From Ascaphus truei (Eukaryota > Chordata > Amphibia > Anura > Ascaphidae), in the NCBI GenBank assembly GCA_036426205.1, contig CM071568.1, positions 217,421,372 through 217,485,371 of the forward strand: DNA of 64,000 nucleotides, read 5' to 3'. Of this stretch, positions 1 to 10,449 are shown piece by piece. A program made the position numbers and the translations under genes. The notes under the pieces are model-generated. The model was given only the letters and a program-made list of their open reading frames with translations, had not been told where the DNA came from and ran no database searches. Position 1 is the first letter of the stretch. Every line of letters begins with the position of its first letter.

Positions 1-149
1 ATTCGTCTGGTGTGTTTTTCTTCTAGGTTTTAAGATAGGTAATCAGGGAAAGGAAAGACATTTCTAAACTAATATGACTATTTATTGCGGATGAAACTAC
101 TGTATTTAGTCCACACCAAATATGTATATCTGTTAGATTTGGTCCGCTG

Positions 150-1010
150 TAAGAATGCCTAATTGTTGCAATTATTTACCCAACCTTCTTAAACACTACC
201 AAGCCTTTGCGGCTGAAAGTTCAACTTGTACAACTCTCAAAGAGAACTCTTACAATATGCTATTTAGGTGGTCTCTAACCCCGGATACACTACATGCAAT
301 AAGCAAGGGGAGATCTTCTCTCTGCTTCAGTGTGGGCAAACGGGTTCCGTAACACATATGTGGTGGTCATGTCCAATATTAACACCCCTATGCAAAACAA
401 GTGTTCAGCTTGTGTAGGCACAATGTTGGGCAAGCCTCTTGTCCCAGATCCATGTTGCGCCCTGCTAGGCAACCCCTCCCTTCCCCCCAGGGCCTGTCCA
501 AACACCTATAAATTTGACTCATTCTAATTTTAGCGACACGATTCTGCATCGCAACCATGTAGAATAAGAAAGAGATCCCAAACATCAACAAAAGTAAACG
601 TACGGTGTGGTGTATTCACTTTATGGAAAGAAAGAACACCTTTCCGGAGGGAGAACACACTGGAATTCTCGTCAGTCTGGGAGCCATGGTTGACCTCAGA
701 GAGGTGGAGGTGGCCAGAACCCAATATAGATTTGATGTTGTGAGGTATAACAGAAAAGGGGCAGCAGCAGTGCAGTTTCTGACCTTAGTTTGTTAAAATA
801 AAGTCTTTGGACCACAGGTGGGCTGAAAGGTTTGTTTTCCCCCTGCCCATTTCTTAAAACATTAGTTGTTACCCCCCCCCCCCCATATACATGTTACCCA
901 TTCTAATTTGCTACAGTGCAAATATGTTATATGAAATAACTGAATGTATGCTGTTATTTCCCCTATACCCCATGAAAATCTCTGAATAAATAAAGTTATT
1001 TAAAAAAAAA
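150..1010 (+). pseudogene. 3' end of a Tx1-like (L1 superfamily) LINE, 5'-truncated and frameshifted
   Basis: Seen: residues coded from 155 (AAESSTCTTLKENSYNMLFRW) closely match the C-terminal ORF2 segment of the Tx1-like element at 17-25.7 kb (AAKSSICTTLKENAYKVLMRW). A frame shift near 330 continues the match (CGQTGSVTHMWWSC against CGERADMLHMLWSC). A further piece near 600-660 is consistent with the extreme C-terminus. Two overlapping AATAAA signals at about 985-994 precede an A-run that ends at 1010. Known: L1-superfamily copies are usually 5'-truncated and end in poly(A). Inferred: a dead copy of a relative of the 17-25.7 kb element, not the same young subfamily, because several frame breaks separate the blocks. 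Confidence 0.8.
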
Positions 1011-1269
1011 GCCCATTTTTACTAAGTGGTGTAAATCCATGAGATCCCTTCCGTCTCTGGAAGGCGAATAGAGGTACAGCATATAAGGTTTCGGCCCATT
1101 GCGCGTAGACCCTTCACCTGTCCCTGCAGCTATCACATAATGAATGTTCTATGCATTACGGCCCAAAACGTTATGTCCCTGTTTTATTTAGAGGGTAAAA
1201 TTTTGGCAAGACTTCAATGACGTGTAGCCCTGGTAAGAAATGGGGGCTATATATCTTTTCTCCTACTGG

Positions 1270-1890
1270 TGTAAGTCCTGTTAAGGGCAGGCGCCAGTAG
1301 TTAACATGGGGTTTTCCCCCGCTTAAGCCTTGCCTTGAGTGATGGAGACAGGCCTCTGACTCTGTGTGCAGGCCTGAGACAGAGGGGAGGGCCTTCTGAC
1401 ATCATGAGCAGAGAGTGCTGGAGTGTCTGACCTGAGAGGTCATGCTGAGAGTGACAACAGTGCTTGGAGGAGAAACTCAGACCCAGTCTGAGTAGAGCAG
1501 ATAGAACCATAGGCGGTGGACCTATGCCCCTCACCCTGCTCAATGGGTGAGGGGGATCTTGCCTCACCCAGAGGAAATACCCTAAGGGTGGGTGCCGGGG
1601 GCATTGAAGCCCAATACAGCCCATCCTGCAGGGGTACAGCCTGGAGGAGAAGGTGTGGAGGAAAAGACCCTGTATACATTTGGAAGTACTGCTGTGTATG
1701 AACTGCGGTGCATGATCTGCTGTGTGCTGCTACAGAAAGAATAAAGAGACATTGCTGCTTTTAACAAAGAACTGACTGAGACTGGAATCTCTCTTCCCTT
1801 AGTGGGAATTCTCTGTAAGGGTTCCACCCCATATCCCTGGGGCTTATAGAGATGGAGGCGCTGCACCGTTGCTAGAGAAGATGGAGGCAT
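1270..1890 (+). repeat. Possible LTR-like repeat with polyadenylation signal
   Basis: The block starts at a TGTAAG-type end, is GC-rich, and carries an AATAAA signal at 1740-1745 followed by a T-rich stretch. It has no long ORF. The layout resembles a retrotransposon LTR, but I could not find a target-site duplication, a primer-binding site or a second LTR. It could equally be an unrelated repeat. The short piece at 1011-1035 just before it resembles the end of the 'TTTACTAAG' MITE family also seen at 6.4, 36.4 and 57.1 kb. Confidence 0.25.
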
Positions 1891-2201
1891 ATACCCCAGA
1901 AGCCTGTCCCTGTTATCCCCAATCCCAACGCGGGAGACTCAGGCCCTCCTGTTCCTCACAGGTATGCACCACCAACATGCATGTAGCCAGCCCTCACTAC
2001 ACCCTAGAGGTCCAATCTGCGACTGGGGTGGGAGGTGGGGGGGGGGGGACATGGGTTACAGATGTATGGACTGAACTACTGTATATGTAACAAACAATAT
2101 ACCATTTGGTTTCTGGAATAGGAGAGACTGCTGTGTAAAATTTGCTGTGATGGTCTTGAACTGATCTCAACAGATTTAGCAAAGCATCCTAAAAATGAAG
2201 G
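1891..2201. other. No gene seen
   Basis: The only distinctive feature is a short G-rich run near 2034-2048. Open frames here are short and have no recognisable content. Confidence 0.4.
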
Positions 2202-2209
2202 TGTTAAGG

Positions 2210-2378
2210 CAGGGTTGGGCAACAACACTCCTCATGGGACACCAACAGGTCAGGTTTTCAGGATATCCCTTCTTCAGCACTGGTGGCTCAATCAGATCAA
2301 GCTACCTGTGCTGAAGCAGGGATATCCTTAAAACCTGATCTGTTGGTGGCCCTTGAGGACTGGAGTTTTCCACCCCTG
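2210..2378. mobile_element. hAT (Buster-type) MITE, palindromic, 169 bp
   Basis: The ends are CAGGGTTGGGCAAC and its imperfect complement closing CACCCCTG. They are flanked by 8-bp duplications TGTTAAGG (2202-2209) and TGCTAAGG (2379-2386), which match at 7 of 8 positions. The body folds almost end to end: 'CAGGTTTTCAGGATATCC' on the left pairs with 'GGATATCCTTAAAACCTG' on the right. A second copy lies at 35,148-35,336. An 8-bp TSD with central TA is the target preference described for the Buster branch of hAT. No transposase is present, so it needs one in trans. Confidence 0.85.
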
Positions 2379-2386
2379 TGCTAAGG

Positions 2387-3489
2387 ATTTTAAAATACTT
2401 TCACTGATAAATATGGTGGTCTTTTCTCTTTAGTGGAAAGTTAAACAAATCCTGCATGTGTAAAGAAATCGTAGGTGTTTTTCTCATCTCTGCGTTTTCT
2501 CCAGTTTAATTAAGAAGGAAATAAAAAGTGAGGTAAATAGATAATTAAGGTTACTCTCTTCATTGCTGATGTTTCTACACAATTACAGATGCCAGCAGTG
2601 CTCACACAGCGTTACCTTTGGAATCTAATTATATATATATATCACAGTTGTCTTATTTAGTAGCAAGGAAGTACATTACTTTCATTGGCACATTTTACAA
2701 GTTACAAGAGAACATCGGCTCTTGTAACCCTATTTCTGGTTAATGGACCTACAACTAAATGCACTGCACGCTGTCTTTAGCACTACAGTATGGTGGACTA
2801 AATCCTAAACTGCCAGCAGACCCAACAATTAACTAAGAACCTATGTGTTTGTAACACCTCTCCCCCCGACCAACAGAAGAGGGGCCACACCAAAATGCCC
2901 CAATGTGGATGTTGTGTAAAGTGCAATAGATGCTCAGCGGCTGTTTTTTTTTAACCTTGATCCTCATGGGGTCGATGTCCGTGCAGGCTGGTATGCCAGG
3001 CAAGAAGTAAAAGCGTGCCAGGTATTTGTATGTAGTTTATTTGAACATAACAGCAGAACAAGACAGGAACAGTTCCATAGATAGATCTTCCTTGGGGTGC
3101 TCATTCAGCATCCCCCAAGAAGGCACATTTCTTCTTGACTGATAACTAGGAGTTGCAACGTCATACGTTGTAGATAACTTCTGGTGTCCCTGTATGGGCT
3201 ACCCCTTTATCTATTTGGTACATGATATGGCACTTCCTGCTTCTCTGGTTCCAGGACTACCATACACTTGAACAGGTGGTTCCTCAACCTCTGGGATCTT
3301 TGAGTAGGGACCATCTCTTTCCTAAGCCTTCAACCTTATCACTGAGAACAGAACTAAGGGACATACTTCCCCTATGTAATTCCCCAGCAGATACCTTCAG
3401 GCTTCCTTGGAGAACCTAACAATAAGGTGCTCAATGTTCTCCTAATGTGGGTAACCTGGCCAGGACTACCCCTTTACACTGGGATACTT
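2387..3489. other. No gene seen; AT-rich spacer
   Basis: Contains a short (AT)n at about 2629-2641 and several T-runs. A 65-codon open frame at 3222-3419 has no recognisable domain. No feature can be supported. Confidence 0.4.
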
Positions 3490-4345
3490 TCTGGCGTTTA
3501 ATCCGCCAGTTCTTTGAGCATTGCTATCATGGTATTCAGAAAGCCCGGATTACCAGTGATAGTACGATTTCCAAAACGGGCGAGTAGCCGGCGACGTGAT
3601 GATCGCTCTCTCAAAAGGTCAAATTCGACGATTTGTTTTAGCTGCAGAGAGAGCTGTTCAGAGAAGGCCGCCTGTCCCTGCGCAAATCTCGCCCGAAATT
3701 AATGTTTTTTAATACAACTGTTATTAATAGTGTAGATGAGCAGGGGGTCTCTGGAGCAGAACCGCGCTGAGTTCAGGTCCGGGGACCCCCTGCTTCACGA
3801 GATACAGGACCTAACCTCCCACCCTGGACCCACTATAACCACCTTCTGATTGGTACAGTGGTATATCACTGGTAGTTAACCACTTCATTGCGCTAAGGTA
3901 ATGAAGTTGCCTGTAAATGCATTTTTATTGCATGGGATTCATGCTGGGGGTCTCCGGTGCTGATATTAATGGGTATCCACTCCGGAGACTCCCGGCATGA
4001 ATCTGATGCAGAAAAAATGCATTTTATTTTCTCGCCGCCTTATCGGCAGGATCTCACCACCTTCATGCCAGCTTTTCCTGGCGGGAGGATTTTGAGATTA
4101 AATCGCCATTCTAGAGCCTCGATTAGCCCCGATAACCTACCCGAGGCTACTAGAATTGCACGAATGTGAGAAACTGGCAATAAGTGGCCTATGCGGCTTG
4201 ACTGGCGATCTTTTTAAAAAAAAATGCTGATAAAGGCTTTTATCGGCCACTTATCGAGGCTACCTGAATAGCAGTAGGCCTTTTTGGTGAAAAGACCTTG
4301 ATAAGTGGCTTATTGAGGCTTATAGCATAGGCCCCTTATCTCCTG
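3490..4345. repeat. Unclassified interspersed repeat, copy 1
   Basis: The part from about 3870 to 4345 matches 29,575-30,077 in the same orientation. Shared blocks include 'GAAGTTGCCTGTAAATGCAT', 'CTGATATTAATGG' and 'CGGCAGGATCTCACCACC'-like text. It holds many small inverted repeats of the ATAAGTGGC/GCCACTTAT type and ends in an 'AATAGCAGTAGGC...ATAGGCCCC' segment. Just upstream, 3739-3805 forms an inverted repeat (GCAGGGGGTC with GACCCCCTGC). I do not recognise the superfamily; internal hairpins and lack of coding suggest a MITE-like element. Confidence 0.6.
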
Positions 4346-5810
4346 CAGCTACTCAGTGAACACCAATCATGTTAGTGGTATAGGAAACAAGAGACTGGCA
4401 AGTTAACAATCTGTAAATAAAGTCTTTCCAGCTGAATTGTGAAAATATGAATATTTTACTAACCACAAATGAAAAAATTGGAACATTAAAAATAAGGATT
4501 TTCGAGAAACATAAAGAGGCAAAGTACACCTAGCATGTTTCGCAGGTAAGCGCGGAGCTTCATCAGAGGTATACAGCAATGCCTGGCCAGTGTCCGCCAA
4601 TAACCACAATAACTATAAACTGGATGAATGGGATGGGAGCTTTGTGATTATGCGAATTACAGCTGCCTGTGACTCTGAGCAAGTCACTGCCAATATTAAG
4701 CACTCATAATCAGATTGCAAGCTTTATCAGACATTGAACCTGCATGTATTAACCTACACAGTTCAGCATATAATGGGATCACTATTTAAAAAAAATAGAA
4801 TATTATTATCATTATGACATACCCCCTTACTACTAACTTATGGAAAAGTACTGCAATCAGACAAATCCATTCTTCAACGCAAACAGCATCATTCTAAAGC
4901 ACTGACACTTATGGACTTAGTAAGTGCTTACGCTTGTAGGTGGTGCATGGGATAACTATTAAGCATAATATCACCCAGTGCTGTGCAATCATAAGGGACA
5001 GATCTTGCAGCCCCCATTACCATGTTTTTTTTTTTTTTTTTTGTAAAAACAAGAGAAAAGCACATTACGTGCAGTTTTATTGTTTTTGTTTCTCGTGCAG
5101 ACTCCAATAATTTGTCACTCTAAGTACTAAATTACTGAAGCTACAAGCCCAAGATCCCTCCCAGGTGCTGTTTGAAGTAAACTTGCACAAGGACAAATTT
5201 ATTTTCTGACCAACAGAGGTGAAATGCATTACATCTGCTTCAAAGCGGCTCATTTCTATATTTTTGCTTAGAGAATTGCTCTTTTTCCCCCCAAGGTATC
5301 AGTTAATCCTGTTGATACAGACGTAATGCTGCATAATGCAGAGTTATGGCCACCCAGGCTGTTAAATTTCACAGAAGTAAATCTGGGCTAAATGCATTTT
5401 ATTGTTTGTAGAGTTGGCTTCCTGTCTTTATATTTTATGTCAGGGGACTAGGAGAAAATATATATTATTGCTGCTGGACAATGTAGACCAATTTAAAGTG
5501 ACTTTATGGTGCATCACTGAAATAGAATGATATAAGGTAAAACTTTGGATTCATCCTATAAAAAAGCATAGAGTGTACTTAACCCAGTTCTTTTGGTCAC
5601 ATCTTTGCCTAACTGGCTACATGTATTAAATCGTCACCATGATGATAGGTAACTAGGCATATTTACTAAGCGGCACAAGCACTGTAGCTTGAGATAACAC
5701 TATTGATAGGGATATAGGGAATGATGCTATTACCATGTGGCAATAGGAATTTAGGAAGGTTTTGTTTCTTACTTGGAAATATCAGTACATAGTTAGAAGA
5801 GAGCTATTTA
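4346..5810. other. No gene seen; one hammerhead-like motif on the minus strand
   Basis: Mostly unremarkable AT-rich sequence with a T-run at 5023-5042. On the minus strand near 4531-4575, CTGATGA and GAAAC lie 18 nt apart in hammerhead-core order, but the intervening bases pair poorly and no cleavage triplet is in place. I read it as a decayed copy of the motif set described in the findings. Confidence 0.4.
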
Positions 5811-6060
5811 TTTATAAAAAATGTTTTACCAGGACGTAATACATTGAGTGTTACCTCTCGTTTTCAAGTATCTCCTGGGCACTGAGTTATATCAATACAT
5901 GGTTACATAAAAAGAACAGAGGTTATATAGTCAATTCACAGACATTTCATGGACAGATAGAGCTGGAAAATTGGGTACAGGGGATAAAAGCGCTGCTGAG
6001 TTTCAGATTGAAATAGAGAAGCTTTAACATCACCAAACGGCTCACACCCTCACGGCTGTG
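5811..6060. repeat. Probable interspersed repeat (unclassified, possibly a LINE/SINE 3' part)
   Basis: The stretch 'AATGTTTTACCAGGACGTAA' at about 5820 and the following 'TTACCTCTCGTTTTCAAGTA' looks like a repeat family I associate with frog genomes. I cannot name it, and no coding frame or tail is visible. Confidence is low because no second copy lies in this window. Confidence 0.3.
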
Positions 6061-6350
6061 ATGTCCGCCTTTGGGGTGACGCAGATGTACACTTAAGGGG
6101 TTCAGGTTGAATGCAGCTGCGAATACAAGGTCTTTGTCCTCTTGGCTCATTAACATTCCAGTGGGTGGGGTTGATGTTCCACAAAGTACAAGCAAATGTT
6201 AACCCTTAGCACGCTGGTCCTGTGCAGAGGAGAGCAGCTCTTGGGGAGCCCCATCAGGCGTCCACCTTTGGGGCAACGAAGATGTACACTGAAGGGGTTC
6301 AGGTTGAATGCCGCTGCAAATACAAAGTTCTTTGTCTTCTTGGCTATTAG
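6060..6350. repeat. Two direct copies of an ~85-bp unit
   Basis: 6065-6150 and 6262-6345 are about 85-90% alike: both contain 'GATGTACACT', 'AAGGGGTTCAGGTTGAATGC' and a 'TCTTTGTC...CTTGGCT' end, at an offset of about 196 bp. On the minus strand both copies read the same peptide core (FVFAAAFNLNP-SVHLR-PKGG) without a stop, though in short ORFs (5947-6195 and 6150-6383). This may be coincidence from recent duplication. Confidence 0.6.
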
Positions 6351-6405
6351 TTGATGGTAACTAAACAAACCCAATGCGCTCATATAACGAATATCCTAGC
6401 CAAAG

Positions 6406-6660
6406 AGGCATATTTACTAAGCCATACTACGTCAAAGGCACCTCCCGGCGTTAGAAGACACCCTCTGTCTTATTTATTAGTGGGCTATTTCACTTCTTGG
6501 TTCTCTTAAAGCAGCAGTACTGTACATTGAAAATCCTATATGTGTGTTTTTAAAATAAATCAGTTGTGTTGTATTAGATAATACTTACTGCATTTCTATT
6601 TAAATGAAAGGGCTCTGGGAGGTATGTTATAGAATAGCACTGCTTAGTAAATGTGGCCCC
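6406..6660. mobile_element. MITE of the 'TTTACTAAG' family
   Basis: The left end AGGCATATTTACTAAG and right end CTTAGTAAATGTGGCCCC are inverted complements. Comparable elements lie at 36,418-36,544 and 57,072-57,196, and a single end sits at 1011. No coding capacity. The interior here includes a TTAAAGCAGCAGTAC segment like the ends of the TTAA-type elements elsewhere in the window, so one element may have inserted in another. The superfamily is not resolved because no clear TSD was found. Confidence 0.6.
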
Positions 6661-6768
6661 AAATGTATCATAGCTATTGTCACTAGGATTTGTACAGGCA
6701 AGCTCTCAGTTTGCCATGTATTAACCCTAAATCTAGCTTGCCTTTATTAAGTTGGCCTTAGTCTAGTC

Positions 6769-7117
6769 CAGGGGGGCGCAAACTTTTTTCCCTGCGCCCC
6801 CCTGCCGGCTGTCCCCTCACTCCCGCGCCCCCCTCCCAACCCCAACTTACCCGCGCTCCGGCGTAATGACGTCACGTTGCCATAGCAACATGACGTCACA
6901 TGACCTCGCAGCGTCATTTTGACGCCGCGTTGCCATGGCGACACAGGGAGGAAGCCGCCGGAGCCACGGTAAGTTAGGTTTACAGAGGCCCTGCAGCTCC
7001 CCCGGCACTTAATTTAAGTGCCTTCGGGAAGCGCGCGGGGCCTCTGTAAACCCCGCGCCCCCGTCGACAGTGTCGCGCCCCCCCTGGGGGTCGCGCCCCA
7101 CAGTTTGCGCACCGCTG
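6769..7117. mobile_element. hAT (Buster-type) MITE, 349 bp
   Basis: Begins CAGGGGGGCGCAAAC and ends GTTTGCGCACCGCTG, giving about 15-bp inverted ends. A perfect 8-bp duplication GTCTAGTC lies at 6761-6768 and 7118-7125. The interior is GC-rich and palindromic around repeated GACGTCA/TGACGTC and GTTGCCATGGC boxes, and includes ACGGTAAGT at about 6966-6974. Related copies are at 26.65, 52.1 and 59.2 kb. No transposase. Confidence 0.9.
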
Positions 7118-7125
7118 GTCTAGTC

Positions 7126-7631
7126 TATGATATTAAGAAATGTATTGTGATTTATGGCGATATATTTCTGTTCAGCAGGAAAAATATAAAACATTTTAAA
7201 AAGTGGGCACTCTCCTTGTCTTTTGTCTACCCCCACTTCCTGACCCTGTGTGTCTTTACCCTTACCACTGTATTAGTAGGGTCCCTATACCCGCTTGTGC
7301 CGTCATCACTCCAAGTGTAGTTATCTTGTGCTTGCATTAAATTGTTTATTCTTTTGGCATCTATCCAGTTTTCATCATTTGTTTCTCCTTGTCGGTGAGT
7401 GCTGGAACTCTAGTAATATTTTGACTATTGGTTTCGGGGGGATTTGGGTCCCCCTTTTGTTCCTTGGGCACCCTGCACATAACTGTCTATACTATCTAAT
7501 TGAGTGCTGTCTCTTCTATCATCTTTGTTTTGATTTTAAAAAGTGTTTTTTTTTGTGTTTAACATTTATTACAAGTTAACTGTGTTTTATATATCTTAAA
7601 ATAGAATACAAATAATATAAAATCTTATTTG
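7126..7631. other. No gene seen
   Basis: T-rich sequence. Two overlapping open frames (7018-7320 and 7295-7579, +) code hydrophobic, low-complexity peptides with no family resemblance and no supporting context. They are most likely chance ORFs. Confidence 0.4.
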
Positions 7632-8379
7632 CATCTATCTAGGGTTGCAAGGTGGCTTGTCCAAAAATACTGGACACAATGCTAAAATATGCAATACATA
7701 TAAAAATATACCCCACCCCCCCCCCCCCCCACACTACATATAAAAATATACCCCAATCCCTCCACTACATATACAAATATACCCCCCTCCCCCCACCATT
7801 CTGGATCCAGGCTTACTTGTAGCTTGTGAGAAGATCAATATAGCTTAACTCATCCCCTTTTTAAAGTACACAAAGTCCTTCTATTTTCTTCAACTTTATT
7901 GAGTGGGATTAACAGATATATAAAAGTACTTGCATGTAGTTTGTGGTAGGAAATATCTCTTGTGAGGAGAAGTATCCTATTTGAGAGGTAGTGGCTGTGG
8001 TATAAGGGGAAGTGCTTCTCTGAGGGGAAGGTAAAAAGGAATCCCTTCATAAGGGAGCAGTGGAAGATGTGCTACTCACTTTGGCTGCAGTTGAAAAGAG
8101 AGTGCACACTTTCCTTTCCAGACAGGAACAAGCCAAGGGGCATAACAATACCAGAGAAGGGCAGGGGGAGAGGGCTAAACCAATATCAACTATGAGCATT
8201 GGGAGGTTGCCAGGGCAACTAACTAGTGGCTTGTGGAAAAGGTGATATGTAACAACTATGTTGCAGTTTACACAGCAGCACTGACTGCTTGAACAGGGAA
8301 AACATGAAACTTTCCCTGGGGAGAGCTGGCAGCCTGAGAGCAGAAAAAGTACACTGAAAATAAACGACCCTGTTCCAGG

Positions 8380-8660
8380 ACACGTCCATTACATATAAAA
8401 AATATACCCCAACCACCTCACTACATATAAAAATATACCCCAACCACTCCTACAAGAAAAATATACCCCAACCACCTCACTACATATAAAAATATACCCC
8501 AACCCCCCACTACATACAAAAATATACCCCAACCCCCCACTACATAGAAAAAATACCCCAACCCCCCCAACACATATACAAAATACCCCAACCCCCCCAA
8601 TACATATACAAAATACCCCAACCCCCCCAATACATATACAAAATACACCCCCAATTCATA
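8380..8660. repeat. ~30-bp tandem array (TACATATAAAAATATACCCCAAC-type)
   Basis: About nine imperfect units alternate an AT-rich TACATATAAAAAT half with a C-rich ACCCCAACC half. Three further units at 7690-7793 show the same motif, so the array has been split by unrelated sequence at 7800-8380. An uninterrupted minus-strand frame (8421-8654) reading FVYVLGGLGY-type repeats is produced by the unit and should not be taken as a gene. Confidence 0.85.
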
Positions 8661-8689
8661 TAAAAATCAGACTTACCTTGGGGATGGTC

Positions 8690-8925
8690 TCAGGTCAGGC
8701 CCGATGGCTATGGGAGGGCCGGTGGCTGCGGGGGGGAGGTGGTGAGTCATTGGCTGCGGGAGGGCCGGTGGCTGCGGGGAGGGGGGCATTGCTGCAGAAG
8801 GGCCGGTGGCTGCGGAAGGGCCGGTGGCTGCGGGGAGGGGGGCCATTTCTGCAGAAGGGCTGGTGGCAGCGGGGAGGGGGGGGGATGGCTGGGGGGGTGG
8901 TGGCTGCGGTGGGACCTGGCGGCAG
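8690..8925. repeat. GC-rich minisatellite, GGGCCGGTGGCTGCGG units
   Basis: Irregular 18-27-bp units carry GGTGGCTGCGGGG as the constant core. The same core builds the much larger array at 31.2-32.7 kb. Long open frames cross it on both strands only because the unit lacks stop triplets. Confidence 0.8.
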
Positions 8926-8929
8926 GTCA

Positions 8930-9175
8930 CAGCACTTGCTGCCGGTCCCGGCTATTCGCAGCTGCAGGCTTCTCCCTCACTGTGTGTCACGCCGAGGTGT
9001 CTGATGCTGACATCCCGTGCGCCGGCAGGTTAGCCCAGCTAATTTTCGGTGCTGACGTCAGAGAGACCCGGCGTGAGCGTCAGCAGCAGACACCTCGGTG
9101 TGGAACAGACACTGAGGGAGAAGTCTGCAGCAGGGGAGAGCCGGGACCGGCAGCAAGTGCTGTGATCTGCCGCCG
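8930..9175. repeat. Large imperfect palindrome
   Basis: The left arm (from about 8934, TCACAGCACTTGCTGCCGGT) pairs with the right arm (ending near 9164, ACCGGCAGCAAGTGCTGTGA). The interior also pairs (CCGAGGTGTCTGATGCTGAC with GTCAGCAGCAGACACCTCGG). It lies inside the hAT-like element, and RNA or single-stranded DNA from it would form a ~100-bp hairpin arm. Confidence 0.85.
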
Positions 9176-9321
9176 GGAGCCCCGCATCCACCCTGCGTTC
9201 AGAGAGAGGTAATACCGGACACATACATGTCCGGTATTACCTTTCATTTTATACCGGATGCAGGGGCAAAATACCGGGCTTTCCGGTTCAAAACCGGACA
9301 CCTGGCAATCCTACATCTGTC

Positions 9322-10445
9322 CCTGGACATCAGGGATGGGGCTAGGCAAAGAATTAAAAGATTGCAAAGCGATCCTCGATTGAATGATGCGTGCTGAGAT
9401 CCCTCCTACATTGGCAGGTCTACTTTCTATACACATCCTAAACGTCATGCCATGAACTGTCCATAGAACGTTCATGACTGACTACAGTGATAATACAAAT
9501 TAAACTATTGAAGTATCGTAATTATTCATTATAGTGATATTTAGTATATTACCCAAGTCTAGTCCACCTCTGAGATTTGCATAAAATATATAAAAAGCCG
9601 AAAAACAACTTTTTACATTTTATGCACATGCACTCAACAGAATAATATGTGAGGGGCTATATATCATTAATATGGTGTGTGTGATTCAGAACTACTGGTT
9701 TTTAAGCCGTAAAAATAGCACACAAATAATAAAAGATATATATAGAGAATATTTTCTCTACTAATTGAATGTTCAACTTTCCATAACTTTCCATATGCAC
9801 GGGAGGGGGGGATCCTTACCACGCTCTGATTTGCATTCTGTACATTTGAAATAATTGAGGCCACAGCTGTGGTACGGAGTAAAAAAACATTTTTTTTTTT
9901 AAAGTGCTTGATCACTGTGCAGACACAGGAAACTAAAGATGTTTCATTGTGTTTTATAGAAGAAAAGAAAGTGAATACATGATCATTTATTTATATAAGA
10001 TGTTTCAACAAGGTGTGCAGCTGTCGTGTATGAAAACATGACATGCACATTTTCCTTCTGCTGGTCGATGGATATCTATGAACATTCATAAAAATAGCAT
10101 GACCTAATGAAATGACAGTAACTGGCCTATCTCTCGTCTGCGTTACTGAACATTTTTAGCTTTCAAACCGCGATACCATTTATTGCAAGTCATGAAAATT
10201 ATTATGGATGTTGCCACCTTTAAAAAGACCTTGATGTCCAGAAAAGTGAGATTACTGTTGCAACTTGTATTTGTATTCCACACTAACAGTATTACACAGT
10301 GTAAAGACAGGAGAAACAATGGGTTAAAGAAAAATGATCTCTATTTCACCCCCTTTCTGTGTCAATTCTTGAAAAGCAGGGAGAAGGATCACATTCATCT
10401 CTTGATTGTTAAAGTGGACTATTTCACTTCTATGTCCTGTTAAAG
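9322..10445. other. No gene seen
   Basis: AT-rich spacer. Open frames at 9667-9915 (-) and 10,183-10,443 (+) show no domain. The last part (about 10,405-10,450) ends in TTAAAGCAGCAATAC, the motif found at the ends of TTAA-type MITEs in this window, so an end of such an element may abut the LINE relic. Confidence 0.4.
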
Positions 10446-10449
10446 CAGC

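Larger units (their letters stand above)
7640..9313. mobile_element. hAT-like non-autonomous element, 1.67 kb, with internal minisatellites
   Basis: The ends TAGGGTTGCAAGGTG and CACCTGGCAATCCTA are inverted complements with two mismatches. They are flanked by CATCTATC (7632-7639) and CATCTGTC (9314-9321), an 8-bp duplication with one change. Subterminal GTCCAAAAATACTGG and CCGGTATTTTGCC also pair. Inside are a ~30-bp tandem array (7690-7793 and 8380-8660), a GC-rich minisatellite (8690-8925) and a palindrome (8930-9170). ORFs on both strands at 8.4-9.3 kb are by-products of these repeats. No transposase domain. Confidence 0.75.

Noticed and set aside
8380..8660. Possible CRISPR-like array
   Set aside because: Units are contiguous ~30-bp tandem repeats with no unique spacers, in a vertebrate-type sequence.
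8421..9212. ORFs with repeated GGLGYFVYV and Ala/Pro/Ser peptides
   Set aside because: By-products of tandem arrays in the hAT-like element.
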